Assembly (NCBI RefSeq): GCF_004116465.1
Contig: NZ_PDJV01000004.1
Span: 1-64,000 of the forward strand
Direction: 5' to 3'
From: Arcobacter sp. F2176
GTDB lineage: Bacteria > Campylobacterota > Campylobacteria > Campylobacterales > Arcobacteraceae
DNA length: 64,000 nucleotides
The position numbers and the translations under genes are program-made. The stretch's first letter is position 1. Every line of letters begins with the position of its first letter. Positions 53,891-63,721 of the stretch are shown here, piece by piece. The notes beneath the pieces are model-generated. The model was not told the DNA's origin and searched no databases. It worked only from the letters and a program-made list of their open reading frames with translations.

Positions 53891-55852
53891 ATGACACAAG
53901 TATATTTTTTATATCTTATTGGATGTGTTATTTCATTATTATTATATAAACAAAATAGAATTGCTGGAAAAATAGGATTTAGTATATCTGCAATCGCCTC
54001 TGCTTATGCAGTATTTTATTTTTTGATGAATTTAGGACAAACAAGTAGTTTTAGTATGTTTGAAAGTTTACTTTATAGTCCAAAATTTATATTAAATCCA
54101 TTGGGAAACTTTTTTTCATTTGTGGTTTCTCTTATTTCACTAGCTTCATCTGTGTATGCAATACAATATTCACAAGAGTATGAAAATAAAGGAAGTCTTG
54201 CTGTTATGGCAAGCATGTTTAATGCCTTTATTTTATCAATGCTTTTATTAATTTCATCATCAGATGTATTTTGGTTTATAATTTTTTGGGAATGTATGAC
54301 AATAATTTCTGCTTATTTAATTTGTTTTAATGATTCAAAAACTTCATTAAAAGCAATTATGATTTATTTAGGAATTGCACACATCGGAGCTATGTGTATC
54401 ACAGCAGCATTTTTATTGCTAGCTTCACAAAGTGGTTCATTAGAATTTAGTTCTTTTGAAAATGTAACTTTATCTCCAATTATGGCAAGTATTATTTTTA
54501 TTCTTGCATTTATTGGATTTGGTTCAAAAGCAGGGATGTTCCCTATGCATGTTTGGTTGCCAAAAGCTCACCCCGCAGCGCCAACTAATGTTTCAGCACT
54601 AATGAGTGGGGTTATGATAAAAATTGCAATATTTGGAATTATCAAATTTTGTTTATGGCTTCCAGTGATGCAATGGTGGGGTTTATTAATTATTGTTGTT
54701 GGTGCAATATCTGCAATATTAGGTGTACTTTATGCTTTAGTGCAACATGATTACAAAGCACTTTTAGCATATCACTCTGTTGAAAATATAGGAATTATTT
54801 TATTAGGTATTGGAACAGGAGTATATGGAATCGCTGCAAATATGCCAACTTTAGCAGCTGTAGGCTTTTTAGCTGGTTTATATCATATTTTAAACCATGC
54901 GACTTTCAAAGGTTTATTATTTTTAGGTGCGGGAAGTGTTTTATATAGTACACACACAAAAGATATGGATGCATTAGGTGGATTAGCTAGAAAAATGCCT
55001 TTAACAGCATTCGCATTTTTAATTGGTTCTTTATCAATTACAGCAATTCCTCCATTAAATGGTTTTATTAGTGAATGGTTTACTTATCAAGGAATGATTC
55101 AAGGTGCATTATCTGAATATGTAAGCAGTAGAGTTGTTTTTACAATCTCCATAATAGCACTAGCCCTAACAGGTGCATTAGCAATCATGTGTTTTGTAAA
55201 AGTTTATAGTGTTATTTTTGGTGGTGTACCAAGAGATCAAAAAATCTTTCAAAAAGCAAAAGAAGTTCCTATGACTATGGTTATTGGAATGTTTATTTTA
55301 GTTGCTGGATGTGTCGCTTTTGGATTAGGAGCAAATGTAGTAGTTGAAAATATTATGCTTGTAATTTCATCTTTTTCAAAAACATATAATGCAACAAATG
55401 GGATTATCGTAACTTCACCAATTGGCTCAATTGTATCACCAGTTTTAATAGCTGTAGTTATAGTAGTTAGTTTATTACTTCCTTTACTGATAGTCAAATT
55501 ATCAAAAGCAAATAAATCAAAACCAAGATTAACAGATCCATGGGCTTGTGGTTTTAAATATGATAGTCGAATGCAAATGACAGCTTCACCTTTTACAGGT
55601 GATTTAAGAAGACTTCTTAATTGGTTATACAAAAGTGAAACAAAAGTTATAGACCAAGGTTATTTTAAACCAGTTGTATATGAAACACATGCAAAAGATG
55701 TTTGGTGGAGTTATTTATATGAACCAGTAATTAAATTAACTCTTAATACAGCAAAATTTGTTGCAAAAATGCAAAATGGAAATGTAAATGCGTACTCATT
55801 ATATATCTTACTTGCTTTATGCCTTTTTGTTGGTATTAGCTACATTATTTAA
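53891..55852 (+). CDS. hyfB: Hydrogenase-4 membrane subunit HyfB (antiporter-like)
   Basis: A 653-residue membrane protein of the NuoL/MrpA antiporter-like family with about 16 helices; FIIFWECMTIISAYLI, GFGSKAGMFPMHVWLPKAHP and LLAYHSVENIG are conserved blocks with charged residues for ion transfer. The C-terminal part (WACGFKYDSRMQMTASPF) matches HycC/HyfB. Could couple hydrogen evolution to ion pumping. Confidence 0.92.
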   Translation: MTQVYFLYLIGCVISLLLYKQNRIAGKIGFSISAIASAYAVFYFLMNLGQTSSFSMFESLLYSPKFILNPLGNFFSFVVSLISLASSVYAIQYSQEYENKGSLAVMASMFNAFILSMLLLISSSDVFWFIIFWECMTIISAYLICFNDSKTSLKAIMIYLGIAHIGAMCITAAFLLLASQSGSLEFSSFENVTLSPIMASIIFILAFIGFGSKAGMFPMHVWLPKAHPAAPTNVSALMSGVMIKIAIFGIIKFCLWLPVMQWWGLLIIVVGAISAILGVLYALVQHDYKALLAYHSVENIGIILLGIGTGVYGIAANMPTLAAVGFLAGLYHILNHATFKGLLFLGAGSVLYSTHTKDMDALGGLARKMPLTAFAFLIGSLSITAIPPLNGFISEWFTYQGMIQGALSEYVSSRVVFTISIIALALTGALAIMCFVKVYSVIFGGVPRDQKIFQKAKEVPMTMVIGMFILVAGCVAFGLGANVVVENIMLVISSFSKTYNATNGIIVTSPIGSIVSPVLIAVVIVVSLLLPLLIVKLSKANKSKPRLTDPWACGFKYDSRMQMTASPFTGDLRRLLNWLYKSETKVIDQGYFKPVVYETHAKDVWWSYLYEPVIKLTLNTAKFVAKMQNGNVNAYSLYILLALCLFVGISYII

Positions 55853-55862
55853 AGGACAAGTT

Positions 55863-56786
55863 ATGAGTAGTATATTTTTTATGATTATTCAAGTTATTGC
55901 AATTGTTCTTGTTGCTCCTTTATTTGATGGAATGGCTAGAAAATTAAGAGCAAAACTTCAATCAAGAGAAGGTATCCCTGATTTTTTCCAAACATATAGG
56001 GATATTTATAAATTGATGAAAAGAGCAAGAACCGGACCAAATTGTGCCCATTGGGTTTTTAAAACAGGACCTTATACTCTATTTGCAACAGGTGCAGCAT
56101 TGTTAGCAGCTATTCCAATTACATATAGTACTAATACTTTTGCAGGTGCTTACTCAGATATTCTAGTATTTATTTATTTAGGTGCCTTATTAAGATTTAT
56201 ATTTGGTGCAACATCAATTGACTCTGGAAATCCATTTGCAGGTGTTGGTGGAGGAAGAGAACAAATAATTGGTATTTTTGTTGAGCCAGTTATGATGATT
56301 AGTTTGTTAGTTGTTATTTTATTAGCAAGCACTACTAATTTAGTTGAAATTCAACATATGGTTAGAACAGGACAAATTGGTTACCAAACACCAGCCTTTG
56401 CCGTTGCGTCAATATCATTTTTATGGGCAATGTATGTGGAAGCTGGAAGAAATCCATACGATTTAGCAGAAGCAGAACAAGAGTTACAAGAGGGTGTATT
56501 AGGTGAATATTCTGGTTCAGATTTTTCCCTTGCACATGCAGCTTTAATTTTAAAACAATTTGCAATGATAGGATTATTCCTTACTATTTTTGAACCTTGG
56601 AATTTTGAGAATCCATTTTTAGCACTTATTGGTTTTATTTTTAAAGCAGGAGTTTTTTATGTTGCCGCTGTTTTTATTGACAACTTTGGCCCAAGATTTA
56701 AAATATTGACAAGTTTTAAAAATAGTGCAATTCCTCCATTGATTGTTTCATTTATTGCACTTATTTTATATGTTGTAGGAGTTTAA
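55863..56786 (+). CDS. hyfC: Hydrogenase-4 membrane subunit HyfC (NuoH-like)
   Basis: A 307-residue membrane protein homologous to HycD and NuoH. PLFDGMARKLRAKLQSREGI, split here as PLFDGMARKL and QSREGIPDFFQTY, and the acidic loop PYDLAEAEQELQEGVLGEYSG (in parts) are typical. Anchors the hydrogenase to the membrane. The ATG at 55863 follows AAAGGA by 6 nt; the upstream frame overlaps hyfB. Confidence 0.93.
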   Translation: MSSIFFMIIQVIAIVLVAPLFDGMARKLRAKLQSREGIPDFFQTYRDIYKLMKRARTGPNCAHWVFKTGPYTLFATGAALLAAIPITYSTNTFAGAYSDILVFIYLGALLRFIFGATSIDSGNPFAGVGGGREQIIGIFVEPVMMISLLVVILLASTTNLVEIQHMVRTGQIGYQTPAFAVASISFLWAMYVEAGRNPYDLAEAEQELQEGVLGEYSGSDFSLAHAALILKQFAMIGLFLTIFEPWNFENPFLALIGFIFKAGVFYVAAVFIDNFGPRFKILTSFKNSAIPPLIVSFIALILYVVGV

Positions 56787-56787
56787 G

Positions 56788-57435
56788 ATGATTGATATAC
56801 TAAGTATTTTATCAATAGTTTTAATTATTAGTTCACTTTGTGTATTTGGAATCAGAAATTATAAAACAGCCATATATGCATATTCATTTCAAACATTTAT
56901 ATTAGTATTGATATTTTTATATCTTTATGCAACATACTCAGCAAATGAATTAGGTGGATGGGCAATTATTGCATTTTTTACAAAAGTTATGTTTGTTCCA
57001 TTTATATTATTAAGATTAATAAAAAAAATAAATGTTGTTCATGAAGATGAACCAGTACTTGGATTCTTTGTTAGTCCAATTGTTGCTATTGCTTTTTCTT
57101 TAGCTATTGCAATGGCTTTATATCCAATTTATTTAGAATTTTCTTTGATAAAAGAGCATATTCCATTAATTGCATCTATTACAATTTTTATGATAGGTAT
57201 ATTTGGATTTGTTTTAAGAAACTCTGCAATTAAACAAATACTTGCGTATTGTACTTTTGAAAATGGTATTCATTTATCACTTGCTCTAATGGCATACAAT
57301 TCACCAGAAATTGTTGAACTTGGAATCTTAACTGATGCACTGTTTGCTGTAATTATTTTAGCAATCTTTGCACAAAGATTTTATAAATATTTTGGTTCTT
57401 TAGATGTTTCTAAAGCAACTGAATTGAAAGGATAA
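56788..57435 (+). CDS. hyfE: Hydrogenase-4 membrane subunit HyfE
   Basis: A 215-residue membrane protein with about six helices. It contains a conserved CTFENGIHLSLALMAYNSPE near the C-terminus, typical of HyfE/MrpC-NuoK-like proteins. HyfE is found in hydrogenase-4 but not in the simpler hydrogenase-3, so the cluster is Hyf-type. Confidence 0.88.
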   Translation: MIDILSILSIVLIISSLCVFGIRNYKTAIYAYSFQTFILVLIFLYLYATYSANELGGWAIIAFFTKVMFVPFILLRLIKKINVVHEDEPVLGFFVSPIVAIAFSLAIAMALYPIYLEFSLIKEHIPLIASITIFMIGIFGFVLRNSAIKQILAYCTFENGIHLSLALMAYNSPEIVELGILTDALFAVIILAIFAQRFYKYFGSLDVSKATELKG

Positions 57436-57438
57436 GTT

Positions 57439-58923
57439 ATGGATATGCAACAATTATTAATTCTATTAATGCTTATTCCATTAGTTTCATCAGTTGTTAT
57501 TTGGTTTTGTGTAAATAATTATAAACTTTTGAGTACTTTACATGTCATTGCTTCAATACTTACAACAGTCGTAGGTTTAATGGCAGTTTCAAATGTAGTA
57601 AATGGAACAACATATTTTCTTTTTGATGATATGTTTTTTCTTGATTCTTTAGGTGCAGTATTTATCTCTCTAATAGCAGTAACAGGCTTATTAGTAAATT
57701 TATATTCTGTTAAATATATGCAATGGGAAATTAACAATAAGCATTTAGTTGTAAAAGATACGAAATTGTTTTTTTCATTATTCCACTTGTTTGTTTTTAC
57801 AATGACTTTCTCAGTGCTTTCAAATAATATTGCATTGATGTGGGTAGGAATTGAAGCTACAACTTTATCTTCTGTATTTATGGTTGCTTTACATAAAAGT
57901 AGTAAATCAACTGAAACTGGATGGAAATATATAGTTATTTGTAGTATTGGTTTGGCTTTTGCTTTATATGCAACTGTATTGCTTTATAGTGCAGGGTTTA
58001 ATGTAATCAATGACAGCCACAGCGCGATGCTTTGGACAACTATAATGACACATGCTAAAGATATAGATCAAGATGCATTAAAACTTATATTTGTTTTTGC
58101 TTTGATTGGTTTTGGAACAAAAGCTGGGCTTGCACCAATGCATACTTGGTTACCAGATGTTCACGCAGAAGGTCCAGCACCATCATCAGCAATGCTTTCA
58201 GGAATACTTTTAAAATGTGCAATATTAGGACTTATTAGATATTACGCAATTGTAGGGAACTCATTTGCAGGATTTGAATATGTTCAAACAATGATGATTT
58301 TTAGTGGATTGATTACTATATTTATAGCATCATTTTTTCTTCTTGTTCAACATGATGTAAAAAGAATGTTTGCTTATCACTCTATTGCACATATGGGTGT
58401 TATCGCTTTTGGTTTAGGAATTGGAGGACCAATAGGATTATTTGCTGCACTATTTCATGCTTTAGCACACTCAGTTACAAAAGCCTTAGCTTTTTGTGTA
58501 ACAGGAAATATGATTCAAATATATGGAACAAGAGATATGAGAAAAATGGGTGGATTAATAAGAATAGCTCCTATTACAGCGATTTTATTTGGAATTGCTG
58601 TTTGTTCTTTAGTAGGTGTTCCTGGTTTTGCAATATTTGTAAGTGAATTCTTGATGATAAAACAAGCAATTATTAACAATATGAATGTCGAAGTGATTTT
58701 ATTTATCATAGGACTTATAATTATTTTTATTGCTGACTTTTCACACTTTAATCTTGCTACATTTGGAGAAAGTAATTCAAGAGTATTAAGAAAAGAATTA
58801 CCATTAAGTGCTAATTTACCTTTAATAGGATTAGGAGCATTAATTATGGTATTTGGATTATTTACTATTGAACCTTGGTTTACACTGCTTAAAAATGCAG
58901 CAAATATTATCATGGGAATTTAA
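57439..58923 (+). CDS. hyfF: Hydrogenase-4 membrane subunit HyfF (antiporter-like)
   Basis: A 494-residue NuoL/M-like protein; ALMWVGIEATTLSSVFMVAL, GTKAGLAPMHTWLPDVHAEG and FAYHSIAHMG are family blocks with the acidic and lysine residues used in proton transfer. It is the second antiporter-like subunit here. E. coli hydrogenase-4 also has HyfD, which is missing from this operon. Confidence 0.92.
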   Translation: MDMQQLLILLMLIPLVSSVVIWFCVNNYKLLSTLHVIASILTTVVGLMAVSNVVNGTTYFLFDDMFFLDSLGAVFISLIAVTGLLVNLYSVKYMQWEINNKHLVVKDTKLFFSLFHLFVFTMTFSVLSNNIALMWVGIEATTLSSVFMVALHKSSKSTETGWKYIVICSIGLAFALYATVLLYSAGFNVINDSHSAMLWTTIMTHAKDIDQDALKLIFVFALIGFGTKAGLAPMHTWLPDVHAEGPAPSSAMLSGILLKCAILGLIRYYAIVGNSFAGFEYVQTMMIFSGLITIFIASFFLLVQHDVKRMFAYHSIAHMGVIAFGLGIGGPIGLFAALFHALAHSVTKALAFCVTGNMIQIYGTRDMRKMGGLIRIAPITAILFGIAVCSLVGVPGFAIFVSEFLMIKQAIINNMNVEVILFIIGLIIIFIADFSHFNLATFGESNSRVLRKELPLSANLPLIGLGALIMVFGLFTIEPWFTLLKNAANIIMGI

Positions 58924-58934
58924 GGAGCTATGTT

Positions 58935-60674
58935 ATGAAAATAGGTGATAAATTAATAAATAAAGTGAAAGAAAAAATAACAATTCACGAAATATATAGA
59001 CAACCAGAAGATCAAATTACAATAACTGTTGATAGAAATGATTTACCAGAAACTGTGAGAATTTTATATTATGATTTAGGTGGTTGGTTATCAAGCATGA
59101 TTCCAAATGATGAAAGACAAATAAATGGTAATTTTGCTCTTTATTATGTTTTATCAATGGAAGGTGGGAAAATGACTCCTGAAGATGAGTTACCACAAGA
59201 TGAAAAATGTTGGATTACAGTTAAAACTTTTATTCCAGCAAATGACCCAACTTTTCCATCCGTAACTTTAAAAGTTCCTGCTGCTGTTTGGTATGAAAGA
59301 GAAGCATATGATATGTTTGGTTTAACGGCAATTGGTTTACCAGATCCTAGAAGATTGGTTGTATCTGATGATTGGCCAGAAGGTTTATTTCCATTAAGAA
59401 AAGATGCTATGGATTATAGACATAGACCAGATCCCGTTGATCATAAAGATGAACCTGAAGCAAAATTTCTAAAACCAGAAGGTGCAGGAGTACTTGATGT
59501 TCCCTTAGGACCTTTACATATTACAAGTGATGAACCAGGTCACTTTAGATTGTATTGTGATGGAGATACAATTATTGATGCAGATTATAGACTTTTTTAT
59601 CAACACAGAGGTATGGAAAAACTAGCAGAAAATAGAATGAATTATGACCAAATGGGATACTTAGCAGAGAGAGTTTGTGGTATCTGTGGTTATGCTCATG
59701 CTATTGGTTGTATAGAAGCTGCAGAAAAAGCAATTGGTTTAGAAATACCACTAAGAGCTCAAGCTATGAGAGTAATTTGTCTAGAAATAGAGAGACTTCA
59801 TTCCCATTTATTAAATATAGGTCTTGCCTGTGAAGTAACTGGAAATGTAAATGCTTTTATGCATATTTTTAGAATTAGAGAATTTTCTATGGAATTAGCT
59901 CAATTAGTAACAGGTGGTCGTAAAACATACGGAAATGTTGTTATGGGTGGATTAAGAAGAGATATGACAGGAACTGAGATTAAAAAAAGTCTTGAGTTAT
60001 TAGAAACGATTGAAGAACAAACTAAAGAAGTTTGGGAAGCTGTTATGGATGATAAAAATCAAGTTGATAGATGGAAAGGTGTAGGACTTTTAGATAAACA
60101 AGTAGCAAGAGACTTTTCTCCCGTTGGTCCAAATATTAGAGGATGTGGTTTTAAAAGAGATTCAAGATATGACCATCCATATGATTTTTTAACACAATTA
60201 GATTTTGAAATACCAACTGAAAATGGATGTGATGTATTTGCAAGAGAAACTGTTAGATATAGAGAATTATTAGAATCAGTATCTATTATAAGACAGTGTT
60301 TTGAGATGATGCCAGGAGGTTTAACTGTAATTAAACCACAAACCATGATTAAACCAGGTGCATATGCAATTGGCAATGATGAAGCACCAAGAGGTGAAAA
60401 TATCCATTGGATTATGCATGGAAATGCACAAAAAGTATATAGATGGAGATGTCGAGCTGCGACATATAACAATTGGACATCTTTAAGATATCAGTTTAGA
60501 GGAAATACTATTGCTGATGCTGCACTTATTGTTTGTTCTTTAGATCCATGTTATTCTTGTACAGAAAGAGTAACTGTTGTTGATATTAATAGTAAAAAAA
60601 CAAAAATATTAACTTATCAAGATTTGAAAAGATATTCACAATCTTCGAAAAATCATCCATTGAAAAACATGTAG
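58935..60674 (+). CDS. hyfG: NiFe-hydrogenase large subunit (group 4) fused to NuoC-like N-terminus
   Basis: A 579-residue protein. The N-terminal part (about 1-160) is NuoC-like and the rest is NuoD-like. Nickel ligands are in RVCGICGYAHAIGC and in DPCYSC near the C-terminus. The tail beyond DPCYSCTER (about 32 residues, ending HPLKNM) resembles the extension removed by HycI in E. coli HycE. Catalytic hydrogenase subunit of formate hydrogenlyase. Confidence 0.95.
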   Translation: MKIGDKLINKVKEKITIHEIYRQPEDQITITVDRNDLPETVRILYYDLGGWLSSMIPNDERQINGNFALYYVLSMEGGKMTPEDELPQDEKCWITVKTFIPANDPTFPSVTLKVPAAVWYEREAYDMFGLTAIGLPDPRRLVVSDDWPEGLFPLRKDAMDYRHRPDPVDHKDEPEAKFLKPEGAGVLDVPLGPLHITSDEPGHFRLYCDGDTIIDADYRLFYQHRGMEKLAENRMNYDQMGYLAERVCGICGYAHAIGCIEAAEKAIGLEIPLRAQAMRVICLEIERLHSHLLNIGLACEVTGNVNAFMHIFRIREFSMELAQLVTGGRKTYGNVVMGGLRRDMTGTEIKKSLELLETIEEQTKEVWEAVMDDKNQVDRWKGVGLLDKQVARDFSPVGPNIRGCGFKRDSRYDHPYDFLTQLDFEIPTENGCDVFARETVRYRELLESVSIIRQCFEMMPGGLTVIKPQTMIKPGAYAIGNDEAPRGENIHWIMHGNAQKVYRWRCRAATYNNWTSLRYQFRGNTIADAALIVCSLDPCYSCTERVTVVDINSKKTKILTYQDLKRYSQSSKNHPLKNM

Positions 60675-60683
60675 GAGTAAGAG

Positions 60684-61220
60684 ATGAAACTACTAGATAT
60701 GACAAAAAAATATGGGAAAGCAACTTATAAATATCCTTTAGAACCTTATGAAGTATCTGAAGGATTTAGAGGAAAACCATCATATACATATGATAACTGT
60801 ATAGGTTGTACAGCTTGTGGGGTTGCTTGTCCATCAAATGCAATAAATGTAAAATTAAATGAAGATAAAACAAAACTTGTATGGGAATTTGATGCTGCGA
60901 GATGTATTTTTTGTGGTAGATGCGATGAGGTTTGTCCTACTGGTGCAATTGTTCTTTCTCAAGAGTTTGAATTAGCTGTTAAGTTTGATAAAAATAACTT
61001 GAAAGAAAGAGGAGAGCTTGATGTTGAATATTGTGAAGTTTGCAATAAACCATTTACAACTAAAAGATTAATCTCTTACATCTTACATAGATTAGAAAAA
61101 GTTGGTTGGGACAAAGAAACTTTAGGTGAAAAAGTAAAATATGCAAAAACTTGTCCTACTTGTAAAAGAGAAGAAAAAGTTGAAGTTATAACAAAATATT
61201 TAAAAAGGGGTACAAAATGA
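60684..61220 (+). CDS. hyfH: Hydrogenase-4 iron-sulfur protein HyfH (NuoI-like)
   Basis: A 178-residue ferredoxin with two 4Fe-4S motifs, CIGCTACGVACP and CIFCGRCDEVCP, and a C-terminal pair of CxxC (CEVC and CPTC) as in E. coli HycF. Passes electrons within the complex. Overlaps hyfI by 4 bp. Confidence 0.92.
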   Translation: MKLLDMTKKYGKATYKYPLEPYEVSEGFRGKPSYTYDNCIGCTACGVACPSNAINVKLNEDKTKLVWEFDAARCIFCGRCDEVCPTGAIVLSQEFELAVKFDKNNLKERGELDVEYCEVCNKPFTTKRLISYILHRLEKVGWDKETLGEKVKYAKTCPTCKREEKVEVITKYLKRGTK

Positions 61221-62032
61221 GTAAAACATATGTAGTACCAACAGAAATAGAAAATTCAAATACTCTTGAAGCCAAACTTGAACATTTAAAAAATATTAAA
61301 AGAAGTTTCAATGTATATAGGGTGGATTGTGGCTCATGTAATGGTTGTGAAATTGAAGTGTTTGCAGCTATTACACCAATGTGGGATCCAGAAAGATTGG
61401 GATTTAAACTAGTAGCTAGTCCAAGACATGCAGATATTTTACTTTGTTCAGGACCAGTTACTAGACAAATGTATTATCCACTCTTAAGAGCATATGAAGC
61501 AACTCCAGATCCAAAAGTAGTAGTAGCAATTGGTGCTTGTGGTTCTAGTGGAGGAATATTTCATGATGCTTATAGTGTTTGGGGTGGAATTGACAAAGTT
61601 ATACCTGTAGATGTTTATATTCCAGGATGTCCTCCTCATCCTGCAACTATTATACATGGATTGGCTTCTGCTCTTGGAATTTTAGATCAAAAACTACAAT
61701 TCAAGGAGCATACACAAGATAGCGATGAAGCAATTCTTGTAGAAGATTCATTAATAGGAAATATTCTTTTTGAAAGAGATATTTTAATCGAATCAAAAAG
61801 ATTGATGAGTTATTTTTTTGGTAGAAAACTTTATGAAAAATATATAAGTGCACTAAAAAAATCAACTGATATTAAAAATATTAAAAAAACTAAGGAGGTA
61901 ATTGAAATATATAGTAGTGAAGAAGAAGATTCAAGATATGAAGAGTGTATGAAAAGACTTCATAATAATGTTTATTTGAGATATATGAAACAGTTTGCAC
62001 CCATAAAAGACGATTATAAATTTATAATATAA
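61217..62032 (+). CDS. hyfI: Hydrogenase-4 small subunit HyfI (NuoB-like)
   Basis: A 271-residue protein. The N-terminal about 165 residues have the 4Fe-4S ligands of NuoB/HycG: CGSCNGCE, GACG and PGCPPHP. The last about 100 residues are charged and helical, without an obvious match. It is longer than E. coli HycG (255), but most of the extension is of the same general type. Confidence 0.92.
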   Translation: MSKTYVVPTEIENSNTLEAKLEHLKNIKRSFNVYRVDCGSCNGCEIEVFAAITPMWDPERLGFKLVASPRHADILLCSGPVTRQMYYPLLRAYEATPDPKVVVAIGACGSSGGIFHDAYSVWGGIDKVIPVDVYIPGCPPHPATIIHGLASALGILDQKLQFKEHTQDSDEAILVEDSLIGNILFERDILIESKRLMSYFFGRKLYEKYISALKKSTDIKNIKKTKEVIEIYSSEEEDSRYEECMKRLHNNVYLRYMKQFAPIKDDYKFII

Positions 62033-62042
62033 GAAGTTTAAG

Positions 62043-62390
62043 ATGATTGAAATATGTAAATTAACAAAAAGAAGAGTGGAACCCACATCAAATGAGTTAC
62101 CTCAAAAATATGAACAAGTGAAAATTTTTTCTATGTCTGTTGGCCATGGTGTTGGCACAATTGATTTTATGGAATGTATAGAAGAGATAAAAGAAGAAGA
62201 TTACAAAAAACTTATAGAACAATGTGAGGATTATGCACAGTTTAAATTAGGAAATTTAACTAAATATTTTGAAGTTGAAATTTTCCCAGAACATGCACAG
62301 AAATTAATTCCCCAAATGCCAGATTGTTCTTTAAAAGATATTTTTTCTTCTTTAGAAGAAGGTTTTATTGTTATAAGGAAAAGTATATGA
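62043..62390 (+). CDS. hycH: Formate hydrogenlyase maturation protein HycH/HyfJ-like
   Basis: A 115-residue protein with VGHGVGTIDFMECIEE, typical of HycH, which helps assemble the large subunit. It is short compared with E. coli HycH (136). Overlaps hycI in ATGA (4 bp). Confidence 0.8.
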   Translation: MIEICKLTKRRVEPTSNELPQKYEQVKIFSMSVGHGVGTIDFMECIEEIKEEDYKKLIEQCEDYAQFKLGNLTKYFEVEIFPEHAQKLIPQMPDCSLKDIFSSLEEGFIVIRKSI

Positions 62391-62839
62391 AAAAAGCAAT
62401 TCTTACAATAGGAAATACCTTAAGAGGTGATGATGGAATCACTTCATATTTAGGAAAGCTAATTGAAGGTGAAGAATCTTTAGATTGGAAAATATTTTAT
62501 GGTGAAGATGTACCAGAGAGTCAATTTCATAAAATTAGAGAATATAAACCCGATTTAGTTGTTGTTGCCGATGCAATGACAGGAATGAAAATAGGACAAG
62601 TGGAAGTTATTGATATTAGCAATGAAAGAGATTATATGTATTCAACACATAATCTTCCAGCACCAATATTAATGAGTTATTTAAAAGGATTTTGTAAAAG
62701 CGTTCTTTTTTTAGGTCTTACAGTAGATTTAGAAAATGTATTAGAGATTAATGAGAATATTTCAAAAGAAGCTGAAATTACAGCTAGAAATGCATTGAAA
62801 AAAGTTTTTGAAATTGATTCAATTTTTGATAATAATTAA
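62387..62839 (+). CDS. hycI: Hydrogenase maturation protease HycI
   Basis: A 150-residue protease of the HycI/HyaD type: ILTIGNTLRGDDGITSYLG at the start and conserved acidic residues VVADAMTGM. Cleaves the C-terminal tail of the hydrogenase large subunit after nickel insertion. The start at 62387 overlaps hycH; a longer frame upstream is not supported. Confidence 0.9.
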   Translation: MKKAILTIGNTLRGDDGITSYLGKLIEGEESLDWKIFYGEDVPESQFHKIREYKPDLVVVADAMTGMKIGQVEVIDISNERDYMYSTHNLPAPILMSYLKGFCKSVLFLGLTVDLENVLEINENISKEAEITARNALKKVFEIDSIFDNN

Positions 62840-62853
62840 AAAAGGAATAAATT

Positions 62854-63708
62854 ATGTTATCACCAGCAGATACAGCACAGTCGTTATTTAGTGGGATGAG
62901 TCATAAAGCAAAAATGCCAATAGTAAGTATTATATTTTTATCTATTATGGCAGGTGGCTCAATAGCAATGGGTGACATTTTTTGGGCCCATTCAACAGTT
63001 GGCGTTGCCAAAGCATCTTCTCCTGGAATTGCAAACTTTATTGGAGGAGTTGCCTTTTCAGTAGGACTTATGATGGTTGTTTTTTTTGGAGGACATTTAT
63101 TTACAAGTTCTTTGATGACAGGAGTTTCAACAATAGACCATAAATTGACATTTTCAAAAATGATTGCTTATTGGGTTATTGTTTGGATTTTCAATTTTAT
63201 TGGAGCTGCAGTAGTTGCTTATATGTATTATAGGTCACAACTGCCACTTAAATATGATGGAGAGATATTACATCACTTCCTTGTATTAGGTGTGGGAAAA
63301 AATAGTTTGTCATTTGAAGCAGCATTTATAAGAGGAATATTTTGTAATGTTTTTGTATGTATGGCAGTTTGGGCTGCAACTGGTGCTTCTGATGCTGCTG
63401 GTAAAGTTTTATCGATACTGTTTATTATAGCAGCATTTGTGGGTTCAGGTTATGAACACGTCGTGGCAAATATGTTTATTTTTACAGAAGCATTATTGGC
63501 AAAAGCACATTATTTACATGAAGTAGGAGGAACAATTCAGGCCTTGTCAGAACATATGAATATTTCTGTAGAGAAATTGGAAGCATTGAGTTTTACAAAA
63601 ATCTTCCCTAATAATTTATTACCAGTTACTTTGGGAAATATTGTTGGTGGATTATTTTTTGTTGGTGTAATAGGATTTATGTCTCATAAGACAGATATGA
63701 AAAAATAA
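62854..63708 (+). CDS. Formate/nitrite transporter family channel (FocA-like)
   Basis: A 284-residue membrane protein with six helices and the FNT folds: GGSIAMGDIFWAHSTVG, GGHLFTSSLM, RGIFCNVFVCMAVWAA and GYEHVVANMF. FNT channels conduct formate; within this operon, formate uptake or export is the obvious role. In E. coli the neighbour is focA or focB. Confidence 0.9.
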   Translation: MLSPADTAQSLFSGMSHKAKMPIVSIIFLSIMAGGSIAMGDIFWAHSTVGVAKASSPGIANFIGGVAFSVGLMMVVFFGGHLFTSSLMTGVSTIDHKLTFSKMIAYWVIVWIFNFIGAAVVAYMYYRSQLPLKYDGEILHHFLVLGVGKNSLSFEAAFIRGIFCNVFVCMAVWAATGASDAAGKVLSILFIIAAFVGSGYEHVVANMFIFTEALLAKAHYLHEVGGTIQALSEHMNISVEKLEALSFTKIFPNNLLPVTLGNIVGGLFFVGVIGFMSHKTDMKK

Positions 63709-63721
63709 AAAGGTGAATATT

